Positions 17,051-26,542 are shown, counted from the stretch's first letter. The stretch: 64,000 nucleotides of DNA from Streptomyces sp. NBC_00554 (GCF_041431135.1 NZ_CP107799.1:4464001-4528000); one strand, 5' to 3'. A program made the numbers and translations. The notes: generated by a model from the sequence alone, not told the origin.

Positions 17051-18034
17051 ATGAGCATTGAGCGCGGGCGCGGCCAAGTCGCGGGACTGCCGACGTGGGA
17101 CCGCTGCGCGGTCATGGGAGTCGTCAACGTAACCCCCGATTCCTTCTCCGACGGAGGCCGCTGGTTCGACACGACGGCCGCCGTCAAACACGGCCTCGGC
17201 CTGGTCACCGAGGGCGCCGACCTGGTGGACGTCGGCGGCGAGTCCACCCGCCCCGGCGCCACCCGCGTCGACGAGGCGGAAGAGCTCAAGCGCGTCATCC
17301 CCGTCGTCCGCGGCCTCGCCTCCGAGGGCGTCACCGTCTCCGTGGACACCATGCGTGCCAGCGTCGCCGAGCAGTCGCTCGCCGCGGGCGCCGTCCTGGT
17401 CAACGACGTCAGCGGCGGCCTCGCCGACCCCGCGATGATCCCGGCCGTCGCGGCGACGGGCGCCCCCTTCGTGGTCATGCACTGGCGCGGCTTCCTGGAG
17501 GGCGGCAACGTGAAGGGGACGTACGAGAACGTCGTCTCCGAAGTCGTCGACGAGCTGCACGCACGCGTGGAGGCCGTTCTGGCCGGCGGCATCGCCCCCG
17601 ACCGGATCGTCGTCGACCCGGGCCTCGGCTTCTCCAAGGACCCCGAGCACGACCTGATGCTCCTGGCGCACCTCGACCGCCTGCGCGAACTCGGCCACCC
17701 CCTGCTGGTCGCCGCGTCCCGCAAGCGCTTCCTGGGCCGCGTACTGGCGGGCGCGGAAGGCGCCCCGCCGCCCGCGCGCGAGCGCGACGCCGCCACCGCC
17801 GCCGTCTCCGCCCTGGCCGCCGACCAGGGCGCGTGGGCGGTCCGCGTCCACGAGGTGCGGGCCACGGCCGACGCCGTACGCGTCGCCAGGGCCGTAGAAG
17901 GAGCGCGTGCGGCGGGAGCACGTACGGCCGGAGTCCGTGCGGCGGAAGCCCGGACCGCGGAGGAATCCGGAATCTCCGGAGCCCCGACCGCAGGCGGAGC
18001 CGCCGGAGCCCCGACCGCAGAGGGAGCCCGGTGA
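17051..18034 (+). CDS. folP: Dihydropteroate synthase
   Basis: 327 aa. Joins pterin pyrophosphate and p-aminobenzoate in folate synthesis; the sulfonamide target. MGVVNVTPDSFSDGG (22-36) and GGESTRPGA (62-70) form the pterin and sulfonamide-contact loops, and AASRKRFLG lies near residue 220. The enzyme proper ends near residue 275; the rest is an Ala/Arg/Gly/Thr tail with internal repeats, absent from most FolP. It is coupled by GTGA to the NTF2-like gene. First gene of the folP-NTF2-folB-folK-DUF3180 run. Confidence 0.96.
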   Translation: MSIERGRGQVAGLPTWDRCAVMGVVNVTPDSFSDGGRWFDTTAAVKHGLGLVTEGADLVDVGGESTRPGATRVDEAEELKRVIPVVRGLASEGVTVSVDTMRASVAEQSLAAGAVLVNDVSGGLADPAMIPAVAATGAPFVVMHWRGFLEGGNVKGTYENVVSEVVDELHARVEAVLAGGIAPDRIVVDPGLGFSKDPEHDLMLLAHLDRLRELGHPLLVAASRKRFLGRVLAGAEGAPPPARERDAATAAVSALAADQGAWAVRVHEVRATADAVRVARAVEGARAAGARTAGVRAAEARTAEESGISGAPTAGGAAGAPTAEGAR

Positions 18035-18543
18035 GCGCCCCCCGCACCGACATCGAGCAGGTCGAACTCGCCAACACCGCCTTCTACGAGGCCTTGGAGC
18101 GGGGCGACTTCGAAGAGCTGTCGTCGCTCTGGCTGGCGCCACTGGACACGGCCGACGACGCCGTCGAGAGCGGTGGCGAGGGCGAGGACGAAGGCCCGGT
18201 GATCTCCTGCGTCCACCCCGGCTGGCCCGTCCTCAACGGCCGCGGCGAGGTGCTGCGCTCGTACGCGCTGATCATGGCGAACACCGAGTACATCCAGTTC
18301 TTCCTCACCGACGTACACGTCTCCGTCGTCGGCGACACCGCGCTGGTCACCTGCACCGAGAACATCCTCAGCGGCGGCCCCGCCCCCGACGACAGCGACG
18401 AGCTCGGTCCGCTGGTCGGCCAGCTGGTCGTCGCCACGAATGTGTTCCGTCGCACGGCCTACGGCTGGAAGCTCTGGTCGCACCATGCCTCCCCCGTCCT
18501 CGCCGAATCGGGCGAGGAGGAGGACGAGGACACTCCCGGTTAG
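18031..18543 (+). CDS. NTF2-like (SnoaL-type) fold protein
   Basis: 170 aa with the NTF2-like pattern: an early helix (ELANTAFYEALERGDFEELSSLW), a mid region rich in strands, and TAYGWKLWSHHASPV at the end. Acidic insert near residues 45-57 and acidic C-terminus. Start is GTG at 18031, overlapping folP. The conserved position inside a folate operon suggests a folate-linked or binding role, but nothing in the sequence proves a reaction. Confidence 0.85.
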   Translation: MSAPRTDIEQVELANTAFYEALERGDFEELSSLWLAPLDTADDAVESGGEGEDEGPVISCVHPGWPVLNGRGEVLRSYALIMANTEYIQFFLTDVHVSVVGDTALVTCTENILSGGPAPDDSDELGPLVGQLVVATNVFRRTAYGWKLWSHHASPVLAESGEEEDEDTPG

Positions 18544-18812
18544 TGGCGAGTCCACCCGGATCGAGTGGGTTAGCGGTCCGTGAGCAGCAAGGCGTGGTTG
18601 GAATCACGTACCCCTGGGTAGGGGCGGCTACCAACCCGTGAGCCGCCGTGTTCCCCAAGGGAAACGTCCGATGAAGCCTCGTGCCCATCGCCAGGGCGCG
18701 CGCCTCCGCGGGCAGGGACTGTCAGTGCCCGCAGGTAGATTCGTTTGAGGCCGGTGTACCGACCGCACTCGGTATGTACCAGCCGCTACCAACGATTGCA
18801 GGAGTGATTCGC

Positions 18813-19172
18813 GTGGATCGTGTCGCGCTGCGCGGCCTCAAGGCCCGCGGGCACCATGGCGTCTTTGCCAGGGAGCGCGAAGAGGGCCAGACCTTCATCG
18901 TGGACCTGACGCTGGGCCTGGACACCCGAGCGGCCGCGGCCGACGACGACCTGGCGAAGACCGTGCACTACGGCGTCGTGGCCGAGGAGGTCGTGGCCGT
19001 CGTCGAGGGCGAGCCCGTCGATCTCATCGAGACGCTCGCCGAGCGCATCGCCCAGACGTGCCTGAAGCACGACGGGGTCAAGGAGGTCGAGGTCTGCGTC
19101 CACAAACCGGACGCGCCGATCACGGTGCCCTTCGACGACGTGACCGTCACCATCACCCGGAGCCGAGTATGA
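18813..19172 (+). CDS. folB: Dihydroneopterin aldolase
   Basis: 119 aa, the usual length. Cleaves dihydroneopterin to the hydroxymethyl-dihydropterin used by FolK. Matches: VALRGLKARGHHGVFAREREEGQ at the start (substrate pocket including the conserved HHGV), DDLAKTVHYG, and EVCVHKPDAPI with the catalytic lysine region. The GTG start at 18813 has GGAG 8 bp upstream; longer frames add unrelated sequence. Stop overlaps folK (ATGA). Confidence 0.95.
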   Translation: MDRVALRGLKARGHHGVFAREREEGQTFIVDLTLGLDTRAAAADDDLAKTVHYGVVAEEVVAVVEGEPVDLIETLAERIAQTCLKHDGVKEVEVCVHKPDAPITVPFDDVTVTITRSRV

Positions 19173-19780
19173 CCGCCTTCTTCACCGAGGGTCAGAGCGA
19201 CCCGACCGTACAGCCGGTGCCCGCCTCCGTGGTGGAACAGGTGGACGCCGCCGACACCACCCTGCAGAACCCGAAGCGAGCGGTGATCTCCCTCGGTTCG
19301 AACCTGGGCAACCGCCTGGAGACCCTCCAGGGCGCCATCGACGCCCTGGAGGACACCCCCGGCGTCCGGATCAAAGCGGTCTCACCCGTCTATGAGACGG
19401 AGCCCTGGGGCGTCGCCCCGGACAGCCAGCCCTCGTACTTCAACGCGGTGGTGGTCCTCAGAACGACCCTGCCCCCCTCCTCGCTCCTGGAGCGGGCACA
19501 CGCGGTCGAGGAGGCCTTCCACCGGGTCCGCGAAGACCACTGGGGCCCCCGCACAATCGACGTGGACATCGTGGCGTACGCCGATGTGGTCTCCGACGAC
19601 CCGGTCCTGACCCTCCCTCACCCGCGCGCCCACGAGCGGGCCTTCGTCCTCGCCCCCTGGCACGACGTGGAACCCGAGGCGCAGCTCCCCGGCCGCGGCC
19701 CCGTGGCCCAACTCCTCGCGACGGTCACGCGAGACAGTGTCGCGCCCCGCGCCGACCTGGAACTCCGGCTGCCCGAGTAG
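19169..19780 (+). CDS. folK: 2-amino-4-hydroxy-6-hydroxymethyldihydropteridine pyrophosphokinase
   Basis: 203 aa. Activates hydroxymethyl-dihydropterin with ATP before FolP. SLGSNLGNR (41-49) and WGPRTIDVDIVAY (125-137) are the HPPK signatures. About 36 residues precede the core, an N-terminal extension compared with enterobacterial HPPK (~160 aa). Coupled to folB by ATGA. Confidence 0.95.
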   Translation: MTAFFTEGQSDPTVQPVPASVVEQVDAADTTLQNPKRAVISLGSNLGNRLETLQGAIDALEDTPGVRIKAVSPVYETEPWGVAPDSQPSYFNAVVVLRTTLPPSSLLERAHAVEEAFHRVREDHWGPRTIDVDIVAYADVVSDDPVLTLPHPRAHERAFVLAPWHDVEPEAQLPGRGPVAQLLATVTRDSVAPRADLELRLPE

Positions 19781-19826
19781 TCGTTAAGGTCAGGACGACC
19801 ATCAGGCGGTTGACCGAAGGGGCATT

Positions 19827-20312
19827 GTGAAAGAGCTGCGCATCAGGACGCTGGCTGCGGTGTTCCTCATCGCCGGAGTGCTGTCCTGGGCAGGTGCCCG
19901 CCTGTGGAACTCCGTGGGCACACTCCCCTCGGTCCCCCTGGCCGCCCCCATCGTCCTCGCCCTGATCACGGTCGTCCTGCTGTCCACGGCGCTCTCGCTG
20001 CGCGCCCGCCTCAAGGCCCAGCGCGAGCGCCGCCCCGGCGCCAAGGGCGTCGACCCCCTGATGGCGGCCCGCGCCGTCGTCTTCGGCCAGGCCAGCGCAC
20101 TGGTCGCCGCCCTGGTGGCCGGTATGTACGGCGGCACGGGCGTCTTCCTGCTCGAGTCCCTGGACATCCCCGCCCGCCGCGACCAGGCCATCTACGCCGG
20201 CTTCTCGGTCCTCGCCGGCCTAGGCGTCATAGCGGCCGCCTTCTTCCTCGAGCGAGTCTGCAAACTCCCGGAGGACGACGACGAGAACGGCGGCACGGCC
20301 CCCGCACTGTGA
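19827..20312 (+). CDS. DUF3180 membrane protein
   Basis: 161 aa with four hydrophobic segments (about 9-28, 37-58, 80-103, 123-145) and a short charged linker after the second. Member of a small actinobacterial family routinely found downstream of folK; function unknown. GTG start at 19827, 46 bp after folK, so probably in the same transcript. Confidence 0.88.
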   Translation: MKELRIRTLAAVFLIAGVLSWAGARLWNSVGTLPSVPLAAPIVLALITVVLLSTALSLRARLKAQRERRPGAKGVDPLMAARAVVFGQASALVAALVAGMYGGTGVFLLESLDIPARRDQAIYAGFSVLAGLGVIAAAFFLERVCKLPEDDDENGGTAPAL

Positions 20313-20328
20313 CCGCGGGCCGGCGAAA

Positions 20329-20383
20329 GCGCCCCCAAAGGGGCGCGGGGAACTGCGCGACCAGCCACAACGCACCCGCAGCC
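20329..20383. repeat. Dispersed Streptomyces intergenic repeat (copy 2)
   Basis: Inverse orientation copy of the 5127-5204 element: hairpin GCGCCCCCAAAGGGGCGC, then CGCGACCAGCCACAACG. It sits between convergent DUF3180 and folE. It is followed to 20441 by further copies of AACGCACCCGCAG (20369, 20399, 20429 and a diverged one between). Confidence 0.65.
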
Positions 20384-20466
20384 GAAGCACCACCAGGCAA
20401 CGCACCCGCAGGCAACGCCCCGGCAGCCAACGCACCCGCAGAACCCACCCGGAACTAAGCGGAGCG

Positions 20467-21072
20467 CTACCGCGCCATGATGAGGCTCATCGCCTCATTA
20501 CGCGTAGCTGCATCCCGCAGCTGCCCCCGCACCGCAGAGGTGATCGTCTTCGCACCGGGCTTGCGTATGCCGCGCATCGACATGCACATGTGCTCGCACT
20601 CGACGACCACGATGACCCCGCGCGGCTCCAGGATCTCCATCAGGGAGTCGGCGATCTGGGTCGTCAGCCGCTCCTGCACCTGCGGCCGCCGCGCGTAGAC
20701 GTCGACCAGCCGCGCCAGCTTGGACAGGCCCGTGATCTTGCCGCTGGTGGCCGGAATGTAGCCGACGTGCGCGACACCCCGGAACGGCACCAGGTGATGT
20801 TCACAGGTACTGAAAACCTCGATGTCCTTCACCAGGACCATCTCGTCGTGCCCCAGATCGAACGTCGTCGTCAGGACGTCCTCCGGCTGCTGCCACAGGC
20901 CCGCGAATATCTCCCGGTACGCCCTGGCGACCCGCCGCGGAGTCTCCCGCAGACCCTCACGGTCCGGGTCCTCGCCGACGGCGATGAGGAGCTCTCGTAC
21001 GGCGTTCTCGGCGCGCTTCTCGTCGAACTCGCCGATCACACCCTCGCCGTCCAGCGTCACGGGGTCGGTCAT
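20467..21072 (-). CDS. folE: GTP cyclohydrolase I
   Basis: 201 aa. Converts GTP to dihydroneopterin triphosphate, entry to folate synthesis. Zinc ligands fit C90 and H93 in STCEHH and C163 in EHMCM; the active-site region GYIPATSGKITGLSK and the C-terminal SMRGIRKPGAKT are intact. ATG at 21072. Lies convergent to the folP-folK run and downstream of ftsH, from which it is separated by a strong hairpin. Confidence 0.97.
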   Translation of the reverse strand: MTDPVTLDGEGVIGEFDEKRAENAVRELLIAVGEDPDREGLRETPRRVARAYREIFAGLWQQPEDVLTTTFDLGHDEMVLVKDIEVFSTCEHHLVPFRGVAHVGYIPATSGKITGLSKLARLVDVYARRPQVQERLTTQIADSLMEILEPRGVIVVVECEHMCMSMRGIRKPGAKTITSAVRGQLRDAATRNEAMSLIMAR

Positions 21073-21136
21073 GTGGTCCTCGTTCCTGTGCCTCTCACGC
21101 GTGCGGATCGACGCGTCGAACAAGCCGGCATAAGAA

Positions 21137-21178
21137 GATGCCGCGCCCCCCAGGCTAGAACCTGGGGGGCGCGGCATC
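21137..21178 (-). terminator. Terminator after ftsH, 18-bp perfect stem
   Basis: Arms 21137-21154 and 21161-21178 are complementary around CTAGAA; the ftsH stop is at 21218. A T-rich run follows on the minus strand. folE starts 65 bp further on and so likely has its own promoter. Confidence 0.85.
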
Positions 21179-21217
21179 CATTCCGGGCCTGGTGAGGCCA
21201 CCGGGAGCTGCGAAAGC

Positions 21218-23245
21218 TCAGCTCTCGGTGCGCTCCTCGGGGACCGCTTCCGCCGCGGGGACGGACTCCGTCACGCCGGCGATCGCCGGCGTGGAACCGT
21301 TCGCCCCGTTCGTCAGTGACAGCTCCTTGGGGGAGAGCACCGGCGGGCGGGTGGACGGGGTGCGCCGGGAGGAGCCGGTCCACGCGGGGCGGGCCGGGCG
21401 CTTGATGATGGGAGCGAAGACCTCGGCGATCTGCTCCTTGCTCAGCGTCTCCTTCTCCAGCAGCTGGAGCACCAGCGCGTCGAGGACGTCGCGGTTCTCG
21501 ACCAGGATTTCCCAGGCCTCGTTGTGCGCGTTCTCGATGAGCTTCTTGACCTCTTCGTCGACGAGCGCGGCGACCTCTTCCGAGTAGTCACGCGGGTGCG
21601 ACATCTCCCGGCCCAGGAAGGGCTCGGTGTTGTCGCCGCCGAACTTGATCGCGCCGAGACGCTCGGTCATGCCGTACTGCGTGACCATCGCGCGGGCCGT
21701 GGCTGTGGCCTTCTCGATGTCGTTCGCAGCACCCGTGGTCGGGTCGTGGAAGACGAGCTCCTCGGCCGCGCGCCCGCCCAGCATGTACGCGAGCTGGTCG
21801 AGCATTTCGTTGCGGGTCGTGGAGTACCTGTCCTCGTCCGGCAGGACCATCGTGTAGCCGAGGGCACGGCCGCGCGACAGGATCGTGATCTTGTGGACCG
21901 GGTCGGAGTTCGGAGACGCCGCCGCGACCAGGGCGTGGCCGCCCTCGTGGTACGCGGTGATCTTCTTCTCCTTGTCCGACATGATCCGGGTCCGCTTCTG
22001 CGGGCCCGCGACCACTCGGTCGATCGCCTCGTCCAGCATGTCGTTGTCGATCAGCTTCCCGTTGTTGCGCGCGGTGAGCAGCGCAGCTTCGTTCAGCACG
22101 TTCGACAGGTCCGCGCCGGTGAAGCCCGGCGTGCGACGTGCGACCGCCGACAGGTCGACGCCCGGGGCGACCGGCTTGCCCTTCTGGTGAACCTTGAGGA
22201 TCTCCAGACGGCCCTGCATGTCCGGGCGGTCGACCGCGATCTGGCGGTCGAAGCGGCCGGGGCGCAGGAGGGCCGGGTCGAGGATGTCGGGCCGGTTCGT
22301 GGCGGCGATCAGGATGACGCCGCCCTTCACGTCGAAGCCGTCCATCTCGACGAGCAGCTGGTTGAGCGTCTGCTCGCGCTCGTCGTGACCGCCGCCGAGG
22401 CCGGCGCCGCGATGACGGCCGACCGCGTCGATCTCGTCGACGAAGACGATCGCCGGAGCGTTCGCCTTGGCCTGCTCGAACAGGTCACGGACTCGGGAGG
22501 CACCGACACCGACGAACATCTCGACGAAGTCGGAACCCGAGATCGAGTAGAAGGGGACGCCGGCCTCACCCGCGACAGCGCGCGCGAGCAGCGTCTTACC
22601 GGTTCCAGGAGGCCCGTAGAGCAGCACGCCCTTGGGGATCTTCGCCCCGACGGCCTGGAACTTCGCCGGCTCCTGGAGGAACTCCTTGATCTCGTGGAGC
22701 TCCTCGACCGCCTCGTCCGAGCCCGCCACGTCGGCGAACGTCGTCTTCGGGGTGTCCTTGGTGATGAGCTTCGCCTTGGACTTCCCGAAGTTCATGACCC
22801 GGGAGCCGCCGCCCTGCATCTGGTTCATCAGGAACAAGAAGACGACGACGATGAGGACGAAGGGAAGCAGAGACAGCAGGATGCCCAGGAACGGGTTCTG
22901 CTTCGACGGCGAAACGGTGTAGCCGTCCGGGATCTGCTTGTTCTGGAACTTGTTCTGGAGTGTGTCGGCCAGGGTCACGCCCTGGTTGCCGATGTAGCTC
23001 GCCTGGATCTTGGAGCTGCCGTCGACCTTCTCGCCATCCTTGAGAGAGACCTTGATGATCTGCTCGTCGCCGGTGGTGATCTTGGCCGACTCGACCTTGT
23101 TGTCATTGATCGCCTGGACGACCTGGCCGGTGTCCACTGTCTTGTAGCCGCCGGACGAGCCGACGACCTGCATCAACACGACCACGGCAAGGACGGCCAG
23201 CACGATCCACATGACCGGCCCACGGAAGTATCGCTTCACGTCCAT
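21218..23245 (-). CDS. ftsH: ATP-dependent zinc metalloprotease FtsH
   Basis: 675 aa membrane AAA+ protease. Transmembrane segments at 11-29 and 119-140 flank the periplasmic domain; Walker A GPPGTGKT 211-218, Walker B VDEID 269-273, zinc site HEGGH 433-437. The C-terminal 60 residues are Ser/Thr/Pro/Ala-rich beyond the usual end. It degrades unassembled membrane proteins and some regulators. The ATG at 23245 (MDVKRYFRGP) matches the family start; an ATG at 23281 would add 12 residues, and a GGAGGG lies between them. Confidence 0.95.
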   Translation of the reverse strand: MDVKRYFRGPVMWIVLAVLAVVVLMQVVGSSGGYKTVDTGQVVQAINDNKVESAKITTGDEQIIKVSLKDGEKVDGSSKIQASYIGNQGVTLADTLQNKFQNKQIPDGYTVSPSKQNPFLGILLSLLPFVLIVVVFLFLMNQMQGGGSRVMNFGKSKAKLITKDTPKTTFADVAGSDEAVEELHEIKEFLQEPAKFQAVGAKIPKGVLLYGPPGTGKTLLARAVAGEAGVPFYSISGSDFVEMFVGVGASRVRDLFEQAKANAPAIVFVDEIDAVGRHRGAGLGGGHDEREQTLNQLLVEMDGFDVKGGVILIAATNRPDILDPALLRPGRFDRQIAVDRPDMQGRLEILKVHQKGKPVAPGVDLSAVARRTPGFTGADLSNVLNEAALLTARNNGKLIDNDMLDEAIDRVVAGPQKRTRIMSDKEKKITAYHEGGHALVAAASPNSDPVHKITILSRGRALGYTMVLPDEDRYSTTRNEMLDQLAYMLGGRAAEELVFHDPTTGAANDIEKATATARAMVTQYGMTERLGAIKFGGDNTEPFLGREMSHPRDYSEEVAALVDEEVKKLIENAHNEAWEILVENRDVLDALVLQLLEKETLSKEQIAEVFAPIIKRPARPAWTGSSRRTPSTRPPVLSPKELSLTNGANGSTPAIAGVTESVPAAEAVPEERTES

Positions 23246-23292
23246 CCATACGGAGCGGTGACGCCCCGTCCCTCCTGCCATAGTGAGTTTGA

Positions 23293-23310
23293 TAAAGACT
23301 TTTAAAGACT
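23293..23310 (-). promoter_or_regulatory. AT-rich leader with TAAAGACT direct repeat upstream of ftsH
   Basis: TAAAGACT occurs at 23293 and 23303, 10 bp apart, in an AT-rich stretch unusual for this genome, 50-65 bp before the preferred ftsH start. Likely part of the ftsH promoter or leader. Confidence 0.35.
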
Positions 23311-23432
23311 GTTCTTCGGACGGTACCCCAGCATTGTCACCCGAAGCCGCAGGGGACGGCTGGCAATCCCGCCTACGCATGCTCCAACGGCGCGAACCCC
23401 GCTGGGGTTCCCGGTCGTCCTACCCGGCTGTG

Positions 23433-23993
23433 CTAACCGCCGTAGACATGCGGCGCGAGCGTACCGACGAACGGGAGGTTGCGGTACTTCTCCGCGTAGT
23501 CGAGGCCGTAGCCGATGACGAACTCGTTCGGGATGTCGAAGCCGACCCACTCCACGTCGATCGCGACCTTGGCCGCGTCCGGCTTGCGCAGCAGCGTGCA
23601 CACCTTGAGGGAGGCGGGCTCGCGTGAGCCGAGGTTGGAGATCAGCCAGGACAGGGTCAGCCCGGAGTCGATGATGTCCTCGACGATGAGGACGTGCTTT
23701 CCCTTGATGTCGGTGTCGAGGTCCTTGAGGATCCGCACCACACCGGACGACTGGGTGCCCGCGCCGTACGAGGACACCGCCATCCAGTCCATGGTGACGG
23801 GGGTGGACAGCGCACGCGCCAGGTCCGCCATGACCATCACGGCACCCTTGAGGACGCCGACGATCAGCAGATCCTTGCCCGCGTACTCCGCGTCGATCTT
23901 CGCGGCCAGCTCAACCAGCTTGGCGTCGATCTCTTCCTTGGTGATGAGCACCGACTTGAGGTCGGTGCCCATGTCTTTCGCGTCCACCCGCAT
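23433..23993 (-). CDS. hpt: Hypoxanthine phosphoribosyltransferase
   Basis: 186 aa. Salvages hypoxanthine/guanine with PRPP. The PRPP-binding loop VLIVEDIIDSGLTLSW and the catalytic region SSYGAGTQSSG are clear; GFDIPNEFVIGYGLDYAEKY closes the active site. ATG at 23993 (MRVDAKDMG) fits the actinobacterial form; an ATG seven codons later is possible. Between tilS and ftsH, the widely conserved tilS-hpt-ftsH order. Confidence 0.97.
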   Translation of the reverse strand: MRVDAKDMGTDLKSVLITKEEIDAKLVELAAKIDAEYAGKDLLIVGVLKGAVMVMADLARALSTPVTMDWMAVSSYGAGTQSSGVVRILKDLDTDIKGKHVLIVEDIIDSGLTLSWLISNLGSREPASLKVCTLLRKPDAAKVAIDVEWVGFDIPNEFVIGYGLDYAEKYRNLPFVGTLAPHVYGG

Positions 23994-24101
23994 CACTTTC
24001 GGTCGTCCGTCCGAACCTTTTCGGCGGCCGCTCGAACCGCCCGCGACCCGCGTGAGAGGGCCCTGGGGAGCCGCGCGAGCGGTCCCGGTGGGGGTCCGGT
24101 T

Positions 24102-25226
24102 TCAGCCTTGCCGAATCACCAGTCTGCCACCCTGCCGCTGGGCGACGACTTTGCCCGGGAGATTGATGGCTCCCTGGCCGCGCCAGCCGGTGATCAGCCG
24201 GTCGACTTCCTCGATGTGACGGGCGAACAGCGAACCGGCCGGGGCGCCCGCCTCGATGGCGGCGCGGCGCAGGATGCGGCGGCGTACGGCGGGCGGCAGG
24301 GCGTAGAGCTTGGCGCACTCCAGGAGGCCCGCAGCGTCCCGTACGGAGGCCTCGGCCTGGCTGGCCCAGGCGTCGAGGGCGTCGGCGTCGTCGCGGGAGA
24401 GCTGGGCCGTACGGGCGAGCGCCTCGACGACTCCCTTGCCGAGCGCCTTCTCCAGGGCCGGCAGGCCCTCGTGGCGCAGCCGGGAGCGGGTGTAGGCCGG
24501 GTCGGCGTTGTGCGGGTCGTCCCAGACTGGCAGCGACTGGACCATGCAGGCCTTGCGGGCGGTCTGCCGGTCCAGGTACAAGAACGGGCGGCGGTAACGG
24601 CCGTCGGCCCCCGAGACCGCGGCCATTCCGGACAGCGAGCGGATGCCGGAGCCGCGGGCGAGGCCGAGCAGGACGGTTTCGGCTTGGTCGTCGCGGGTGT
24701 GGCCGAGCAGGATCGCGGTGGCGCCGTGGCGTTCGACGGCGGAGTCCAGGGCGGCGTAGCGGGCGTCGCGGGCGGCGGCCTCGGGCCCGCCGTCGCGGCC
24801 CACGGTGACGGCGATGGACTCGGCCGGGGAGAGCCCCAGTTCGGTGAGGCGCAGCACGACCTCGTCGGCGCGCAGGTCGGAGCCGGGCTGCAGACCGTGG
24901 TCGACGGTGATGCCGCCGGCACGGATGCCGAGTTTGGGGGCTTCGAAGGCGAGGGCGGAGGCGAGCGCCATCGAGTCGGCGCCACCGGAGCACGCGACGA
25001 GCACGAGCGGCGTCGACGGCTGCTCGTGCGGGGTTGGCGTGGGGAGGTCGGGGGCGGGCGAGCGCCTCGTACCCGGGGCGGGTACGCGCTCGGAGGCGGG
25101 CGGGCGCGCGACGTCGGCCGCGGGCGTGCGCCTGGTGTCGGGGGCGGGCGTGTGCTCGGTGAGGATGTCGTGGAGTACGCGGCGAACCGCCAGGCGTATC
25201 GCCGCGACCGCAGGATGGGGACCCAT
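24102..25226 (-). CDS. tilS: tRNA(Ile)-lysidine synthetase
   Basis: 374 aa. Adds lysine to C34 of the AUA-decoding tRNA-Ile. PP-loop SGGADS at 80-85; GITVDHGL, LLGHTRDDQAET and RSLSGM follow in order. A 45-residue Pro/Arg/Ala-rich insert (about 27-72) with repeated TRR-P-APD motifs separates the first helix from the PP-loop; this is not part of the usual enzyme and is probably disordered. Upstream of hpt on the same strand. Confidence 0.95.
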   Translation of the reverse strand: MGPHPAVAAIRLAVRRVLHDILTEHTPAPDTRRTPAADVARPPASERVPAPGTRRSPAPDLPTPTPHEQPSTPLVLVACSGGADSMALASALAFEAPKLGIRAGGITVDHGLQPGSDLRADEVVLRLTELGLSPAESIAVTVGRDGGPEAAARDARYAALDSAVERHGATAILLGHTRDDQAETVLLGLARGSGIRSLSGMAAVSGADGRYRRPFLYLDRQTARKACMVQSLPVWDDPHNADPAYTRSRLRHEGLPALEKALGKGVVEALARTAQLSRDDADALDAWASQAEASVRDAAGLLECAKLYALPPAVRRRILRRAAIEAGAPAGSLFARHIEEVDRLITGWRGQGAINLPGKVVAQRQGGRLVIRQG

Positions 25227-25417
25227 GTCCGGTTCCCTTCATGAAGTTTTCGGGGGTGAACCCGGTTCCGGTCACTCAGAGTGTGTAGATGGTGACAGAA
25301 CCGGGCCGTTCCCCGAGCATTGCACGCCTACCCATGCCCCACGGTCCCTCGGACGGGTGATTGGAGGGGCGTTTACCTGCCGTCGGCCGGATTCACTTCA
25401 CGACCCGCCCGCGGCGT

Positions 25418-26542
25418 TCACGACTCTGCCTTGCGGTGCACCCGCGCGACCCAGTCCGCCGGTTTGGCGATCTCCGTCTTGGTCGGGAGCGTGTTCGGGG
25501 AGGTCCACACCCGGTTGAAGCCGTCCATGCCGACCTCTCCGACGACCGACCGCACGAACCGCTCACCGTCCTTGTACTGCCTCAGTTTGGCGTCCAAACC
25601 GAGCAGCTTGCGCAGGGCCAGGTCCAGGCGGGAGGCCCCCTTGGCGCGACGCTGCTGGAACTTCTCGCGGATCTCGGCGACGGACGGGACGACGTCGGGG
25701 CCCACACCGTCCATCACGAAGTCCGCGTGGCCCTCCAGGAGCGACATGACGGCGGTCAGCCGGCCGAGGATCTCCCGCTGGGCGGGCGTCTGCACGATTT
25801 CGACGAGCGAGCGGCCGCCGTCGTCCTCCTCGCCCTCGGGCCGTCCGCCCGCCAAGGACTGGGCGGCTTCGCGGATGCGTTCGAGGACTGTCATGGGGTC
25901 GACCTCGGTCTCTCCCAAGAACGACTGGATTTCGCCCTCGAGGTGGGCCCGCAGCCAGGGCACGGCCGTGAACTGGGTGCGGTGCGTCTCTTCGTGCAGG
26001 CACACCCAGAGGCGGAAGTCGTGGGGCTGTACGTCGAGTTCGCGCTCCACGTGGACGATGTTCGGCGCGACCAGGAGGAGCCTGCCGCCGCCGTTCTCCC
26101 CCGCCGGGAGCTCACGTGTCGCCGGGGCGAAGGTCTCGTACTGGCCGAGGACCCTCGACGACAGGAACGACAGCAGCATGCCCAGCTCGACGCCGGTGAC
26201 CTTGCCGCCGACCGCGCCGAGGACGGCTCCGCCCGGGGTACTCCCCCTGCGCTCCTGCATCTTGTCCAGCAGGGGCTTGAGGATCTCCCTGAACCCGGCG
26301 ACGTTCGCCCGCACCCAGCCGGGGCGGTCCACCACGAGTACGGGGGTGTCGTGGGTGTCCTCCGTGCCCATACGAGTGAAGCCCCGGACGTGTCCCTCCG
26401 AGGCCTTGGCGTGCCGGCGCAGCTCCGCGACGACGTCCCTGGCCTCGTCGCGGCTCACCTCTGGGCCCGGCCGCACGAGCCGTGTCGCGGTTGCCACCGC
26501 GAGATTCCAGTCGACCATCTCGGCACCACCGATGCTCGTCAT
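25418..26542 (-). CDS. Zinc-dependent metalloprotease-like protein (DUF2342)
   Basis: 374 aa. HEETH at 183-187 fits an HExxH zinc site, followed about 80 residues later by EGHADFVMD, which could give the third ligand. No signal peptide, so cytoplasmic. The actinobacterial DUF2342 family is sometimes labelled as associated with F420 synthesis; this is an annotation habit and I see nothing here linking it to F420. Usually sits next to tilS/dacB as here. Substrate unknown. Confidence 0.88.
   Translation of the reverse strand: MTSIGGAEMVDWNLAVATATRLVRPGPEVSRDEARDVVAELRRHAKASEGHVRGFTRMGTEDTHDTPVLVVDRPGWVRANVAGFREILKPLLDKMQERRGSTPGGAVLGAVGGKVTGVELGMLLSFLSSRVLGQYETFAPATRELPAGENGGGRLLLVAPNIVHVERELDVQPHDFRLWVCLHEETHRTQFTAVPWLRAHLEGEIQSFLGETEVDPMTVLERIREAAQSLAGGRPEGEEDDGGRSLVEIVQTPAQREILGRLTAVMSLLEGHADFVMDGVGPDVVPSVAEIREKFQQRRAKGASRLDLALRKLLGLDAKLRQYKDGERFVRSVVGEVGMDGFNRVWTSPNTLPTKTEIAKPADWVARVHRKAES

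Noticed and set aside
21524..23305. 593-codon plus-strand frame opposite ftsH
   Set aside because: Asp/Arg/Val-rich shadow frame opposite a certain gene.
25227..25417. Possible small gene between tilS and metalloprotease genes
   Set aside because: No start with a ribosome site or typical codon pattern seen; treated as intergenic.
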